Source: UBA9642 sp964545585
Lineage (GTDB): Archaea; Nanobdellota; Nanobdellia; Woesearchaeales; UBA9642
NCBI GenBank assembly: GCA_964545585.1
Contig: CAZJFT010000014.1
Span: 1-23,152 of the forward strand
Direction of reading: 5' to 3'
DNA: 23,152 nucleotides
The notes below the pieces were generated by a model. It did not search any database, was not told where the DNA came from, and worked only from the letters and a program-made list of their open reading frames with translations. A program made the translations under genes and the position numbers. Positions 1-5,656 of this stretch are shown here, in pieces (the first letter of the stretch is position 1; each line of letters opens with the position of its first letter).

Positions 1-33
1 AACAATTTAGAAATAAAATAAAAGAAAATAAAA

Positions 34-330
34 TTATTTGAATTTTGAAGTTATATCTTCGACTTCTTTCTCAAATCCTTTCTCAATTCCTAAGTCTTTT
101 AATTGATTATAAGATATTTCCAACTTATTATCTTTATAGAATTTTAATCCTTTCTCTAACATTTCTTTTGCAGTCCCTTTGAATTGTATCTTCATTGCAT
201 AATTGAATGCGCCAACATAATTGTGATTACTCGTAAACCTATACATCTCGGTTTTTACTGCTTCCAAAACTTCTCCTGTGAAATTCTTACGATCGACATA
301 TTCTGGCGCTTTTGTATAATTTTTGTTCAT
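34..330 (-). CDS. Hypothetical protein, 98 aa
   Basis: I do not recognise this protein. It is soluble, charged and predicted helical, rich in Lys and Glu, with no signal peptide, membrane segment, Cys or obvious catalytic motif. The frame is open further upstream through TTG and GTG codons, but I start at the ATG at 330. A GGTGAT Shine-Dalgarno at 335-340 sits 4 nt before it, and a TATA-like TTTATAAA at 362-369 would place transcription start near 340. That gives a very short leader beginning at the SD. It lies downstream of nucS on the same strand but has its own promoter. That it is a real gene is supported by promoter, SD and length; its function is unknown. Confidence 0.65.
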   Translation of the reverse strand: MNKNYTKAPEYVDRKNFTGEVLEAVKTEMYRFTSNHNYVGAFNYAMKIQFKGTAKEMLEKGLKFYKDNKLEISYNQLKDLGIEKGFEKEVEDITSKFK

Positions 331-360
331 GAGTATCACCAATATTCAGATATTGTTTCT

Positions 361-370
361 ATTTATAAAC
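361..370 (-). promoter_or_regulatory. TATA box for the 98-aa hypothetical gene
   Basis: GTTTATAAAT on the minus strand lies about 26 nt upstream of the expected start site near 340. The GGTGAT ribosome site follows at 335-340, so the leader would be only about 10 nt. Confidence 0.45.
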
Positions 371-417
371 TTTACTATTTTATTACAACTATCAAGTGAC
401 AACATAAAACGAGGGAG

Positions 418-1155
418 TTAGTAATCGCCCAATCTTCTTTGTTTCTTATCATATTTCTCAAGATATTTTGGAGGGCTCACTGACTTGAACTCATAGCCCT
501 GCTCTTTCAACATGACGAGTGCATTCTCACTCATCCTCGGTGCAGCGATTATTCCTCGTATCGCATCTTCCTTGACACCTTTTGACTTCATTATCTTATG
601 GATATATCTGTGAAGCTGGCTTACTGCCTTGAAATCAGCGAAATCCCTCTTGCATTCAATAACAACAATCTTACCATTCTTGTCTGTACCGAATACATCG
701 ATGAATCCAAATTTTGTATGCTCTTCCCTACTGAAAGGCTTGAACCCATCCTCAATCAGCATAGGATTCTCATATATCATGTCGCTCATGTCCTTCTCTG
801 ATCCGGAAACCACAATGTCTCCCGAATCCATCAACGAGTGATCAGAAACAAAATGTATCCTGTGGAATTTTATGTCCATATAATCCTTCAAGAACAAATT
901 TTTTGATTTCAAAAAGATCCCTTCCTCATTTTCAACTATTGCATGCTCAGTATTTTCCTTCATGTAATTTATAGGATTCACACCATCAGGCTGATGCACC
1001 AAAAGGACGCGGTCCTGCTTAATTATAATTATCCTGCCCCCTTCTGGAAGATAGCTCTCAACCTTCCCATGATACCATACTTCGCATTCAGCAGCAATCA
1101 CTATGAACTCTTTCTTCTCTATGGCATTCTTTATCTGTACTATCCACGCATCCAT
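418..1155 (-). CDS. nucS: Endonuclease NucS (RecB-like PD-(D/E)XK nuclease)
   Basis: NucS (EndoMS family) cuts branched or mismatched DNA and in archaea works with the PCNA sliding clamp. The 245-aa product has the usual two-part layout: an N-terminal beta-rich DNA-binding/dimerisation half, and a C-terminal RecB-like nuclease domain from about residue 130. Catalytic residues are visible: D153 in GFIDVFGTD, then E167 and K169 in VIECKR, followed by the helix QLHRYI with the family Gln. The frame is open 18 codons further upstream, but the ATG at 1155 lies about 25 nt from a TATA box at 1176-1184. This gives a leaderless transcript and a normal NucS N-terminus. A clamp-binding tail is not obvious at the C-terminus, which ends in a basic stretch. 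It shares a divergent promoter region with the gene at 1243. Confidence 0.93.
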   Translation of the reverse strand: MDAWIVQIKNAIEKKEFIVIAAECEVWYHGKVESYLPEGGRIIIIKQDRVLLVHQPDGVNPINYMKENTEHAIVENEEGIFLKSKNLFLKDYMDIKFHRIHFVSDHSLMDSGDIVVSGSEKDMSDMIYENPMLIEDGFKPFSREEHTKFGFIDVFGTDKNGKIVVIECKRDFADFKAVSQLHRYIHKIMKSKGVKEDAIRGIIAAPRMSENALVMLKEQGYEFKSVSPPKYLEKYDKKQRRLGDY

Positions 1156-1175
1156 TATAAGGCGAATTATTGTGG

Positions 1176-1184
1176 TTATAAAAG
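1176..1184 (-). promoter_or_regulatory. TATA box for nucS
   Basis: CTTTTATAA on the minus strand is centred about 25 nt from the ATG at 1155, so the nucS mRNA is probably leaderless. Confidence 0.5.
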
Positions 1185-1212
1185 TTTTATGATTTGATGA
1201 ACGCATCAATAA

Positions 1213-1220
1213 TTTTAAAA
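1213..1220 (+). promoter_or_regulatory. TATA-like box for the 134-aa gene at 1243
   Basis: TTTTAAAA is centred about 26 nt before the ATG at 1243. With the nucS TATA 30 nt away on the other strand, this is a compact divergent promoter region at 1156-1242. Confidence 0.4.
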
Positions 1221-1242
1221 AAGGACACGGGCTCCCAGATGC

Positions 1243-1647
1243 ATGTCATATATAGTATACAGCGCGACAAGTCTTGAAAGCTTCCTAAAAAGAAAAGTAG
1301 AGAAAGACGGAGAAATATATTACCATAAATCATTGCACAAGCCAAAATATCATACTCAAATAAATTATACGAATGACTTTTTCGTCTCCACAGACAGGGC
1401 AAGAATGAGATTTCTAGAGAAAAAAACGCCGTTAGTTATGACACTAGAAGCAGATAAGAGAAGAGGACAGATGAAAGGTAATTTGCCGCATATAGTATTA
1501 GAACTCTGGTTAGAAAAATATCACGCTCCTGAACCTAATTTTGAGATACAGAAATTCGGGTTCGTCAGGTATGAACCAAAGCAATTGATGAGATTGCTTT
1601 TGGATTATGAATTGATAGGCAGTATTTTCATTAGAAAACAACAATAA
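1243..1647 (+). CDS. Hypothetical protein, 134 aa, weak ADP-ribosyltransferase-like pattern
   Basis: Not recognised with confidence. The 134-aa soluble, basic protein starts IVYSATSLESFLKRK, has a central FFVSTDRARMRFLE and then LVMTLEAD. The order (short beta strand with Thr/Ser, a helix, an F-x-S-T-D-x-A strand-helix, and a later strand with an acidic residue) recalls small ADP-ribosyltransferase-fold proteins. This is only a pattern impression: no complete H-Y-E or R-S-E triad can be assigned. The start is the ATG about 26 nt after TTTTAAAA, consistent with leaderless expression. It is divergent from nucS, and its stop touches the rps15 promoter. No mobile-element signs surround it. Alternatives are a lineage-specific protein of unrelated fold or a degenerate enzyme. 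Confidence 0.6.
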   Translation: MSYIVYSATSLESFLKRKVEKDGEIYYHKSLHKPKYHTQINYTNDFFVSTDRARMRFLEKKTPLVMTLEADKRRGQMKGNLPHIVLELWLEKYHAPEPNFEIQKFGFVRYEPKQLMRLLLDYELIGSIFIRKQQ

Positions 1648-1658
1648 TATTTATAAAT
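1648..1658 (+). promoter_or_regulatory. TATA box for rps15
   Basis: TATTTATAAAT begins directly after the stop codon of the upstream gene. Transcription would start near 1680, leaving a leader of about 100 nt before rps15, which is long for this window. Confidence 0.5.
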
Positions 1659-1680
1659 GGATATTTTTTCCCTATTGTTA

Positions 1681-1783
1681 CGAGATGGGAATGTTTAGCA
1701 TATGCTTTGCATGACCATGCTGGAGACAAAATTCTCCTAATCAAAATAAAAAAAAGTTTAGAAAGACTAAACAGAGGACCAAA
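1681..1783 (+). promoter_or_regulatory. Structured 5' leader of rps15 (possible autoregulatory element)
   Basis: This is the longest non-coding stretch in the window. It holds several small dyads: the palindrome AGCATATGCT at 1697-1706; GCAT/ATGC arms at 1709-1712 and 1717-1720; GGAGA/TCTCC arms at 1722-1726 and 1733-1737 with a 6-nt loop; and a perfect 6-bp hairpin GTTTAG-AAAGA-CTAAAC at 1756-1772. The last ends one base before the Shine-Dalgarno GAGG at 1774-1777. Bacterial S15 represses its own mRNA by binding leader structures, so a similar role is possible here, but that is inference. I found no C/D-box motifs or tRNA-like fold. Confidence 0.4.
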
Positions 1784-2236
1784 ATGGCTAGAAGATATAG
1801 TGGTGCAAAAGGCATAGCAGGCTCAAAGAAGCCTATAAAGAAGGCAGTTCCATCATGGAACAGGTATGGTGCTAGAGAAGTGGAGATGTTGGTCATGAAA
1901 CTTCACAAGGAAGGACAGACACCATCACAGATAGGATTACACTTAAGGGATGTCTATGGAGTCCCTGATGTAAAAACATTATGCGGTAAAGCGATAACTA
2001 CAATACTCAAAGATAAGAAAGTCCTCGACCCTATGCCTGAAGACTTGATGGCATTGATCAAGAAGCTCGTCATGATAAAGAAGCATCTTGAAGAGAACAA
2101 ACAGGACAAGGTCGCTTTAAGAGGATTGCAATTGACAGAGTCCAAGATCCAGAGGCTTATCAAGTATTACAAGAAATCTGGAAGGCTTGCAAAGGATTGG
2201 ACTTACGACGTAAATAAGGCTAAACTTTACATCTAA
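1784..2236 (+). CDS. rps15: 30S ribosomal protein S15 (uS15, archaeal type)
   Basis: uS15 binds the central domain of 16S rRNA early in small-subunit assembly. The 150-aa product has the usual archaeal/eukaryotic length. It starts MARRYSGAKG, has an N-terminal extension absent from bacterial S15, and carries the conserved helical core, including the HLRDVYGVP, RGLQLTESKIQRL and IKYYKKSGRL regions. Start is the ATG at 1784, with GAGG at 1774-1777. Its stop codon lies inside a hairpin followed by a T-tract. In many euryarchaea rps15 neighbours a RecJ-type nuclease gene (established knowledge). Here a ferredoxin gene sits between them, so the association is kept but interrupted. Confidence 0.97.
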   Translation: MARRYSGAKGIAGSKKPIKKAVPSWNRYGAREVEMLVMKLHKEGQTPSQIGLHLRDVYGVPDVKTLCGKAITTILKDKKVLDPMPEDLMALIKKLVMIKKHLEENKQDKVALRGLQLTESKIQRLIKYYKKSGRLAKDWTYDVNKAKLYI

Positions 2237-2250
2237 AGTTTTTCTTTTTT
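2222..2250 (+). terminator. Hairpin plus T-tract after rps15
   Basis: AAACTTT (2222-2228) and AAAGTTT (2235-2241) form a perfect 7-bp stem with a 6-nt loop spanning the rps15 stop codon, followed by an almost pure T run to 2250. U-tracts are the main known archaeal termination signal, so this probably separates rps15 from the ferredoxin gene. Confidence 0.5.
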
Positions 2251-2266
2251 TATTCCATTTTTCAAA

Positions 2267-2533
2267 ATGGCTAAAATAATTCTTGACAATACAGAACCTA
2301 AGGAGATCGAATTACCTGATGGTTCAGAAGTGAGGAATGCATGCGAAGAACTAGGTGTGGAGTTCGGATGCAAGAACGGATTCTGCAGGACATGTGAAGT
2401 TACTGTCCTTGAAGGATATGACAATCTCTCCCCTATGACTGAGAATGAAGAATTCATAAGTCTGATCCATCCAAGACGATTGATGTGCCAGTGCAGGATA
2501 AAACAGGGCATGATAAAGATAAAGATAGAATGA
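2267..2533 (+). CDS. 2Fe-2S ferredoxin
   Basis: This is a small electron carrier of the plant-type 2Fe-2S ferredoxin fold, 88 aa. The cluster ligands are visible as C35-x4-C40-x2-C43 (FGCKNGFCRTC) and C74 in LMCQC, the standard C-x4-C-x2-C...C pattern. It is slightly short but complete: an N-terminal beta hairpin leads to ELPDGSEV and the cluster loop. The partner enzyme is not evident from the neighbourhood. No Shine-Dalgarno is visible before the ATG and the only upstream promoter-like sequence is the T-rich run at 2239-2250, so expression may depend on rps15 read-through or a weak leaderless promoter. The gene lies between rps15 and recJ. Confidence 0.93.
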   Translation: MAKIILDNTEPKEIELPDGSEVRNACEELGVEFGCKNGFCRTCEVTVLEGYDNLSPMTENEEFISLIHPRRLMCQCRIKQGMIKIKIE

Positions 2534-2593
2534 ATTGTAGGGATAATTCTATGGTTAATGTCTCTTTTGTAATATAGTTTCAATCATAACAAA

Positions 2594-2603
2594 ATATTTA
2601 AAT
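2594..2603 (+). promoter_or_regulatory. TATA box for the RecJ-like gene
   Basis: ATATTTAAAT is centred about 27 nt before the ATG at 2625, fitting a leaderless transcript. Confidence 0.5.
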
Positions 2604-2624
2604 CAACCCGGCGGAACTTTTTTC

Positions 2625-4046
2625 ATGCCAGATTATGATTCTTTCAAGGATTCGTTGAAGAGGGATGCTGAGGAATTCCTAAAGATACCTAAGAAAGAGA
2701 CTATAAAGATAATAGGACATCTTGATGCAGACGGGATATGTGCTTCTGCGATAATTATCAATGCAATGATAAAGCTCAATAGGAAATATACGCTGACTAT
2801 ACTGCCTACTTTGACTGAGGAATCATTGACCCAATTGAAGGATGAGTCAGAGAAATATTTTGTTTTCGTCGATCTCGGATCAGGAAGCCTCGATATAGTC
2901 GGGAAGACACTGATGAACAAGGAGATATATATTCTTGACCATCATCACCCGCAGTCAGCTGTGAAATACAAGAACATCACACAGGTCAATCCACATCTTT
3001 ACGATATTGACGGATCGAATGAGATATCTGGTGCAGGCGTTGTCTTTCTTTTTACGCAAGAATTGACTGATAATTCTGAGATGTCAAGGATTGCAATTGT
3101 TGGCGCTATAGGAGATATACAAGAGAATAACGGCTTCAAGAGGCTCAATTCTGAGATATTGGATATTGCATTGAAGAAAAAACTTATCGAGGTTCATAAG
3201 GGTCTGAAATTTTTCGGCTTGCAGACAAGACCAGTCCATAAACTGCTTCAATATAGTTCTGATATAATAATCCCAGACGTCACAGGTTCAGAGTCTGGAG
3301 CAATAAGTTTCCTTCAGGGTTTAGGGATCAATCCCCAGACGAAGAAGGGATGGAAGAAGCTTGCTGATTTGACTGAAGAGGAGAAGAAGAAATTGATTGC
3401 TGCAATAATAATGAAGAGCACTGATTCAAGGCCTGAGAGCATATTCTCTAATAATTATCTGCTCATAGGAGAACAAGACGATAGTCCTTTCAGGGACGCG
3501 AAAGAGTTCGCCACATTATTGAATAGTTGCGGAAGGCTGAATAAGGCATCTATAGGTATAGGCGCATGTTTGAATGATAAGAAGATGAAGAAGATGGCGA
3601 TGGATAATCTCTCTGAGTATAGGAGAGAAATAGTCAATGCAATAAACTGGTATAAGGATAATGCGAATTCTTCAAAAATAATCAAGAAGAAGAATATGCT
3701 CATAATCAATGCTGAGGAAGAGGTACTTCCAACAATGATCGGAACACTAGGGAGTATTCTTTCTAAGAGTCAGGATATAGAAAAGAATACATTCATATTG
3801 TCTTTGGCACGCAATGAGGATAACACCACTAAGATTTCTTTGAGGATTACAGGCAATCCAGACACAATCAATCTGAAGGATGTAATCCAAACAATAATCG
3901 AGAAGGCAGGCAATGGCAGTTCTGGAGGACATGCTTTCGCTTCAGGCGCAGTCATAGATACCGATTATGAGGAGAAGTTCATTGAAGCTGCAGCTAAGAT
4001 TCTATCAGAGATGACGATTGAAGAAAGACTAATGACAAATAAATAA
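2625..4046 (+). CDS. recJ: DHH/DHHA1 single-strand exonuclease, archaeal RecJ (GAN)-like
   Basis: The 473-aa protein has the full DHH phosphoesterase motif set. HLDADG is at residues 32-37, D83 lies in FVDLGSG, DHHHPQ is at 105-110, and D164 lies in AIGDIQ. The C-terminal DHHA1 domain carries SGGHAFASGA near residues 434-443. Archaeal members of this length are Mn-dependent 5'-3' or 3'-5' single-strand exonucleases; one type (GAN) binds the GINS replication complex and others act in recombinational repair. Sequence alone does not separate these. Start is the ATG about 27 nt after the TATA box, without a Shine-Dalgarno. Its nearness to rps15 matches a common archaeal gene order. An oligoribonuclease (NrnA-like) role is a less likely alternative, because those proteins are shorter. 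Confidence 0.9.
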   Translation: MPDYDSFKDSLKRDAEEFLKIPKKETIKIIGHLDADGICASAIIINAMIKLNRKYTLTILPTLTEESLTQLKDESEKYFVFVDLGSGSLDIVGKTLMNKEIYILDHHHPQSAVKYKNITQVNPHLYDIDGSNEISGAGVVFLFTQELTDNSEMSRIAIVGAIGDIQENNGFKRLNSEILDIALKKKLIEVHKGLKFFGLQTRPVHKLLQYSSDIIIPDVTGSESGAISFLQGLGINPQTKKGWKKLADLTEEEKKKLIAAIIMKSTDSRPESIFSNNYLLIGEQDDSPFRDAKEFATLLNSCGRLNKASIGIGACLNDKKMKKMAMDNLSEYRREIVNAINWYKDNANSSKIIKKKNMLIINAEEEVLPTMIGTLGSILSKSQDIEKNTFILSLARNEDNTTKISLRITGNPDTINLKDVIQTIIEKAGNGSSGGHAFASGAVIDTDYEEKFIEAAAKILSEMTIEERLMTNK

Positions 4047-4055
4047 ATACTAACA

Positions 4056-4079
4056 AATATATAACTACTTCTAAGTAAA
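4056..4079 (+). repeat. 24-bp direct repeat, copy 1 (upstream of the AlaE-like gene)
   Basis: A 24-base sequence running from AAATATATAAC to TCTAAGTAA is repeated exactly at 4790-4813. It contains the near-palindrome TACTTCTAAGTA (4067-4078; 5-bp arms, 2-nt centre). It ends about 14 nt before the TATA box of the AlaE-like gene, so it may be an operator or an activator site. Confidence 0.7.
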
Positions 4080-4092
4080 AACGCTAATAAAA

Positions 4093-4102
4093 TTTATAAA
4101 TA
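4093..4102 (+). promoter_or_regulatory. TATA box for the AlaE-like gene
   Basis: ATTTATAAAT is centred about 25 nt before the ATG at 4122; the transcript is probably leaderless. The 24-bp repeat lies just upstream. Confidence 0.55.
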
Positions 4103-4121
4103 AACAGACATATTCCAAAAT

Positions 4122-4790
4122 ATGCAATATAAGACAATAAAAGATAAAATATACGCTAATGCAAAAACACACATAGTAGACAGTACTGCATTAGTGGCAT
4201 GCTCCCATCCATTATTTGCGGCATATGAAACACAAGTTGCAGGAATGAGTGATGAAGTATCGTTTGGCGCAAGACTGACTGTAACAATATTCACATATGC
4301 AGGATTAGGATATGTCATAGGAAAAATTAGAGATAAGAGCAGAAAAATATTCAAAATAAGTGATCAAGCAAAAGAAGGCATACAACAACTTCACGATTCG
4401 CTGTATTTGGCCGCTATAAATATCCCACTATCATTAGGAGTATATGGAGTTGCAGGAGAAACAGATTGGAAAAAAATAGGGATAGGGACTGCAATGAGCG
4501 TAATATATGGATTAGTCCTCGGTGGATGGACAGGATATTCTATAGATGCATACAGAGATATGACAGGCATAAAAGAAAACAATAGGAAATTATATCCAAA
4601 AGCTATTAAAAACAGAAGTCCAAAAACAAAAAAGACTTTAGCAATAGGATTTACATTAGTATCAATAGCTGCAACACTCGGAGTATACGAAGCTAATTCA
4701 GAACAGCCAGTGAATAAGGAACCGGCAGTGATTGAAAGGAAATTAAACACAAAAGACTATCAAACTATAGATAACTTATTGGTAACATAA
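4122..4790 (+). CDS. alaE: L-alanine exporter AlaE-like membrane protein
   Basis: The first about 150 residues resemble bacterial AlaE, the inner-membrane L-alanine exporter. The match includes VAGMSDEVSFGARLTV (residues 39-54, compare SGMSFEQSFYSRLVAI in E. coli AlaE as I recall it), the DWKKIG turn (116-121), and a last TM of the core ending GWTGYSIDAYRD. Predicted TM segments are about 19-36, 51-68, 93-112 and 117-140. A fifth hydrophobic segment (172-188), reached through a Lys-rich linker, and a polar tail follow; these are absent from the 149-aa E. coli protein. It is expressed from its own leaderless promoter and lies between two copies of a 24-bp repeat. The family call comes from remembered motifs, and the substrate in this organism is unproven. 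Confidence 0.62.
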   Translation: MQYKTIKDKIYANAKTHIVDSTALVACSHPLFAAYETQVAGMSDEVSFGARLTVTIFTYAGLGYVIGKIRDKSRKIFKISDQAKEGIQQLHDSLYLAAINIPLSLGVYGVAGETDWKKIGIGTAMSVIYGLVLGGWTGYSIDAYRDMTGIKENNRKLYPKAIKNRSPKTKKTLAIGFTLVSIAATLGVYEANSEQPVNKEPAVIERKLNTKDYQTIDNLLVT

Positions 4791-4813
4791 AATATATAAC
4801 TACTTCTAAGTAA
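4790..4813 (+). repeat. 24-bp direct repeat, copy 2 (upstream of the signal peptidase unit)
   Basis: Exact copy of 4056-4079, beginning on the last base of the AlaE-like stop codon. The dyad TACTTCTAAGTA is at 4801-4812. It precedes the TATA box at 4829-4838 by about 15 nt, the same arrangement as copy 1. Confidence 0.7.
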
Positions 4814-4828
4814 CAAATAAAACGAAAC

Positions 4829-4838
4829 ATTTATAAAT
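4829..4838 (+). promoter_or_regulatory. TATA box for the microprotein/signal peptidase unit
   Basis: ATTTATAAAT, identical to the box of the AlaE-like gene. A start near 4860 would give a leader of about 14 nt beginning AGGGGG, which may act as the ribosome site for the 41-aa gene. Confidence 0.5.
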
Positions 4839-4873
4839 ATGTAGATATAGCATATTTGTAGGGGGTTTTGATT

Positions 4874-4999
4874 ATGTGTAAATGTCATGGAAGCATAGAT
4901 GGACATATTGAGAATGTAATAACATACGGCAGCAACAACAATAGCTCGCAGTATGTAATCAATCAAGCATATAATGGCAATGCACAGTATAAGAACTAA
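4874..4999 (+). CDS. Putative 41-aa microprotein with a CKCH motif
   Basis: A short open frame starts at the ATG at 4874, eight bases after a GGGGG run and about 40 nt after a strong TATA box. The product begins MCKCHGSIDGHIENV and continues as an Asn/Gln/Ser-rich polar tail with no membrane segment. The C-x-C-H-x8-H spacing might bind a metal, but this is speculation. Its stop TAA is one base before the ATG of the signal peptidase gene, so translation could be coupled. It is supported by position and initiation signals only; it could instead be a leader peptide or a chance frame in a 5' UTR. I do not recognise a family. Confidence 0.45.
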   Translation: MCKCHGSIDGHIENVITYGSNNNSSQYVINQAYNGNAQYKN

Positions 5000-5000
5000 A

Positions 5001-5495
5001 ATGAACAACTTCCTTAAGATATTCATCGTAGGATTGATATTCGCATTAGGTTTCTTAAGCAGCAATATCTATGCAGAGATAAATCCTCAAGTTCAGGAGC
5101 AGCCTCTCGATGATGGAAGGACTGACCAGAAGGCAAGCCCAAGCGATTGGATAAAGGAGAATCAAATATTAGTATATAACAGCCAAGTAGTTCTTGACTT
5201 GAAGAATGCTGAATGGTCAACTTTCACAGACACACATAGCATGGAGCCAGTATTGTCAAGCAGGGCAAACGCGATACAGATAAGGCCTAAGAGCGCTGAT
5301 GAGATAGTTGTTGGGGACATAATAAGCTATGAATCAGAATATGCTGATGGCATAATAATCCATAGAGTCATAGAAAAAGGCGAAGACAGTGAAGGAATAT
5401 ATTTCATAGCTAAAGGAGATAACAATCCAAATCCTGATCCTGGAAGGATAAGATTCAACCAGATAAAAAGGGTTCTCGTAGCGATAGTATACTAA
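5001..5495 (+). CDS. Type I signal peptidase, archaeal/ER (Sec11-SipW) type
   Basis: Membrane-bound protease that removes signal peptides outside the cytoplasmic membrane. The 164-aa product has one N-terminal anchor (about residues 4-25) followed by an external catalytic domain. The ER-type Ser-His-Asp set is visible: S80 in THSMEP, H121 in IIHRV and D140 in AKGDNN, with the IVVGDIISY box (102-110) between. There is no C-terminal membrane segment. The same frame has ATGs at 4974 and 4980, but they overlap the 41-aa frame; I chose 5001, which follows that stop by one base. No clear Shine-Dalgarno precedes it, so translational coupling is likely. A 33-aa membrane microprotein follows. Confidence 0.85.
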   Translation: MNNFLKIFIVGLIFALGFLSSNIYAEINPQVQEQPLDDGRTDQKASPSDWIKENQILVYNSQVVLDLKNAEWSTFTDTHSMEPVLSSRANAIQIRPKSADEIVVGDIISYESEYADGIIIHRVIEKGEDSEGIYFIAKGDNNPNPDPGRIRFNQIKRVLVAIVY

Positions 5496-5509
5496 TATAA
5501 GAGGATAGC

Positions 5510-5611
5510 ATGAATTCTTTAATCACACAAAAATTCAGCATGACACAGATTGCATATTTCATCATAGTATTCGCAATAATAATATTGACATTGATAGTTG
5601 CATTGAGATAA
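5510..5611 (+). CDS. Putative 33-aa single-pass membrane microprotein
   Basis: The ATG at 5510 follows a GAGG Shine-Dalgarno (5501-5504) with ordinary spacing, 14 nt after the signal peptidase stop. The product has about 13 polar residues (MNSLITQKFSMTQ), then one strongly hydrophobic segment IAYFIIVFAIIILTLIVAL and a final Arg. This is the right length for a single membrane helix with a short tail. Gene order suggests it is made with the signal peptidase, perhaps as an accessory or anchor subunit, but that is inference. It is too short and lacks the motifs for SecE or Sec61-beta. The strong ribosome site and clean helix argue against chance. Confidence 0.55.
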   Translation: MNSLITQKFSMTQIAYFIIVFAIIILTLIVALR

Positions 5612-5627
5612 GGTGCTAAAGAATAAC

Positions 5628-5636
5628 TTTATATAC
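5628..5636 (+). promoter_or_regulatory. TATA box for map
   Basis: TTTATATAC is centred about 25 nt before the ATG at 5657, consistent with a leaderless transcript. It lies just after the 33-aa microprotein gene. Confidence 0.5.
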
Positions 5637-5656
5637 TTCTTTTTTTGTCTTGTAAT

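Noticed and set aside
1681..1783. A tRNA or C/D-box RNA in the rps15 leader
   Set aside because: No cloverleaf can be drawn, and the C (RUGAUGA) and D (CUGA) boxes are missing.
4056..4813. Insertion sequence or integrative element bounded by the 24-bp repeats
   Set aside because: The enclosed gene is not a transposase or integrase, no inverted terminal repeats are seen, and both repeats sit at matching promoter positions.
4974..5000. Nine-codon N-terminal extension of the signal peptidase
   Set aside because: It overlaps the 41-aa frame and adds a weak N-terminus; the ATG at 5001 follows that stop by one base and starts right before the membrane anchor. Still possible if the 41-aa frame is not real.
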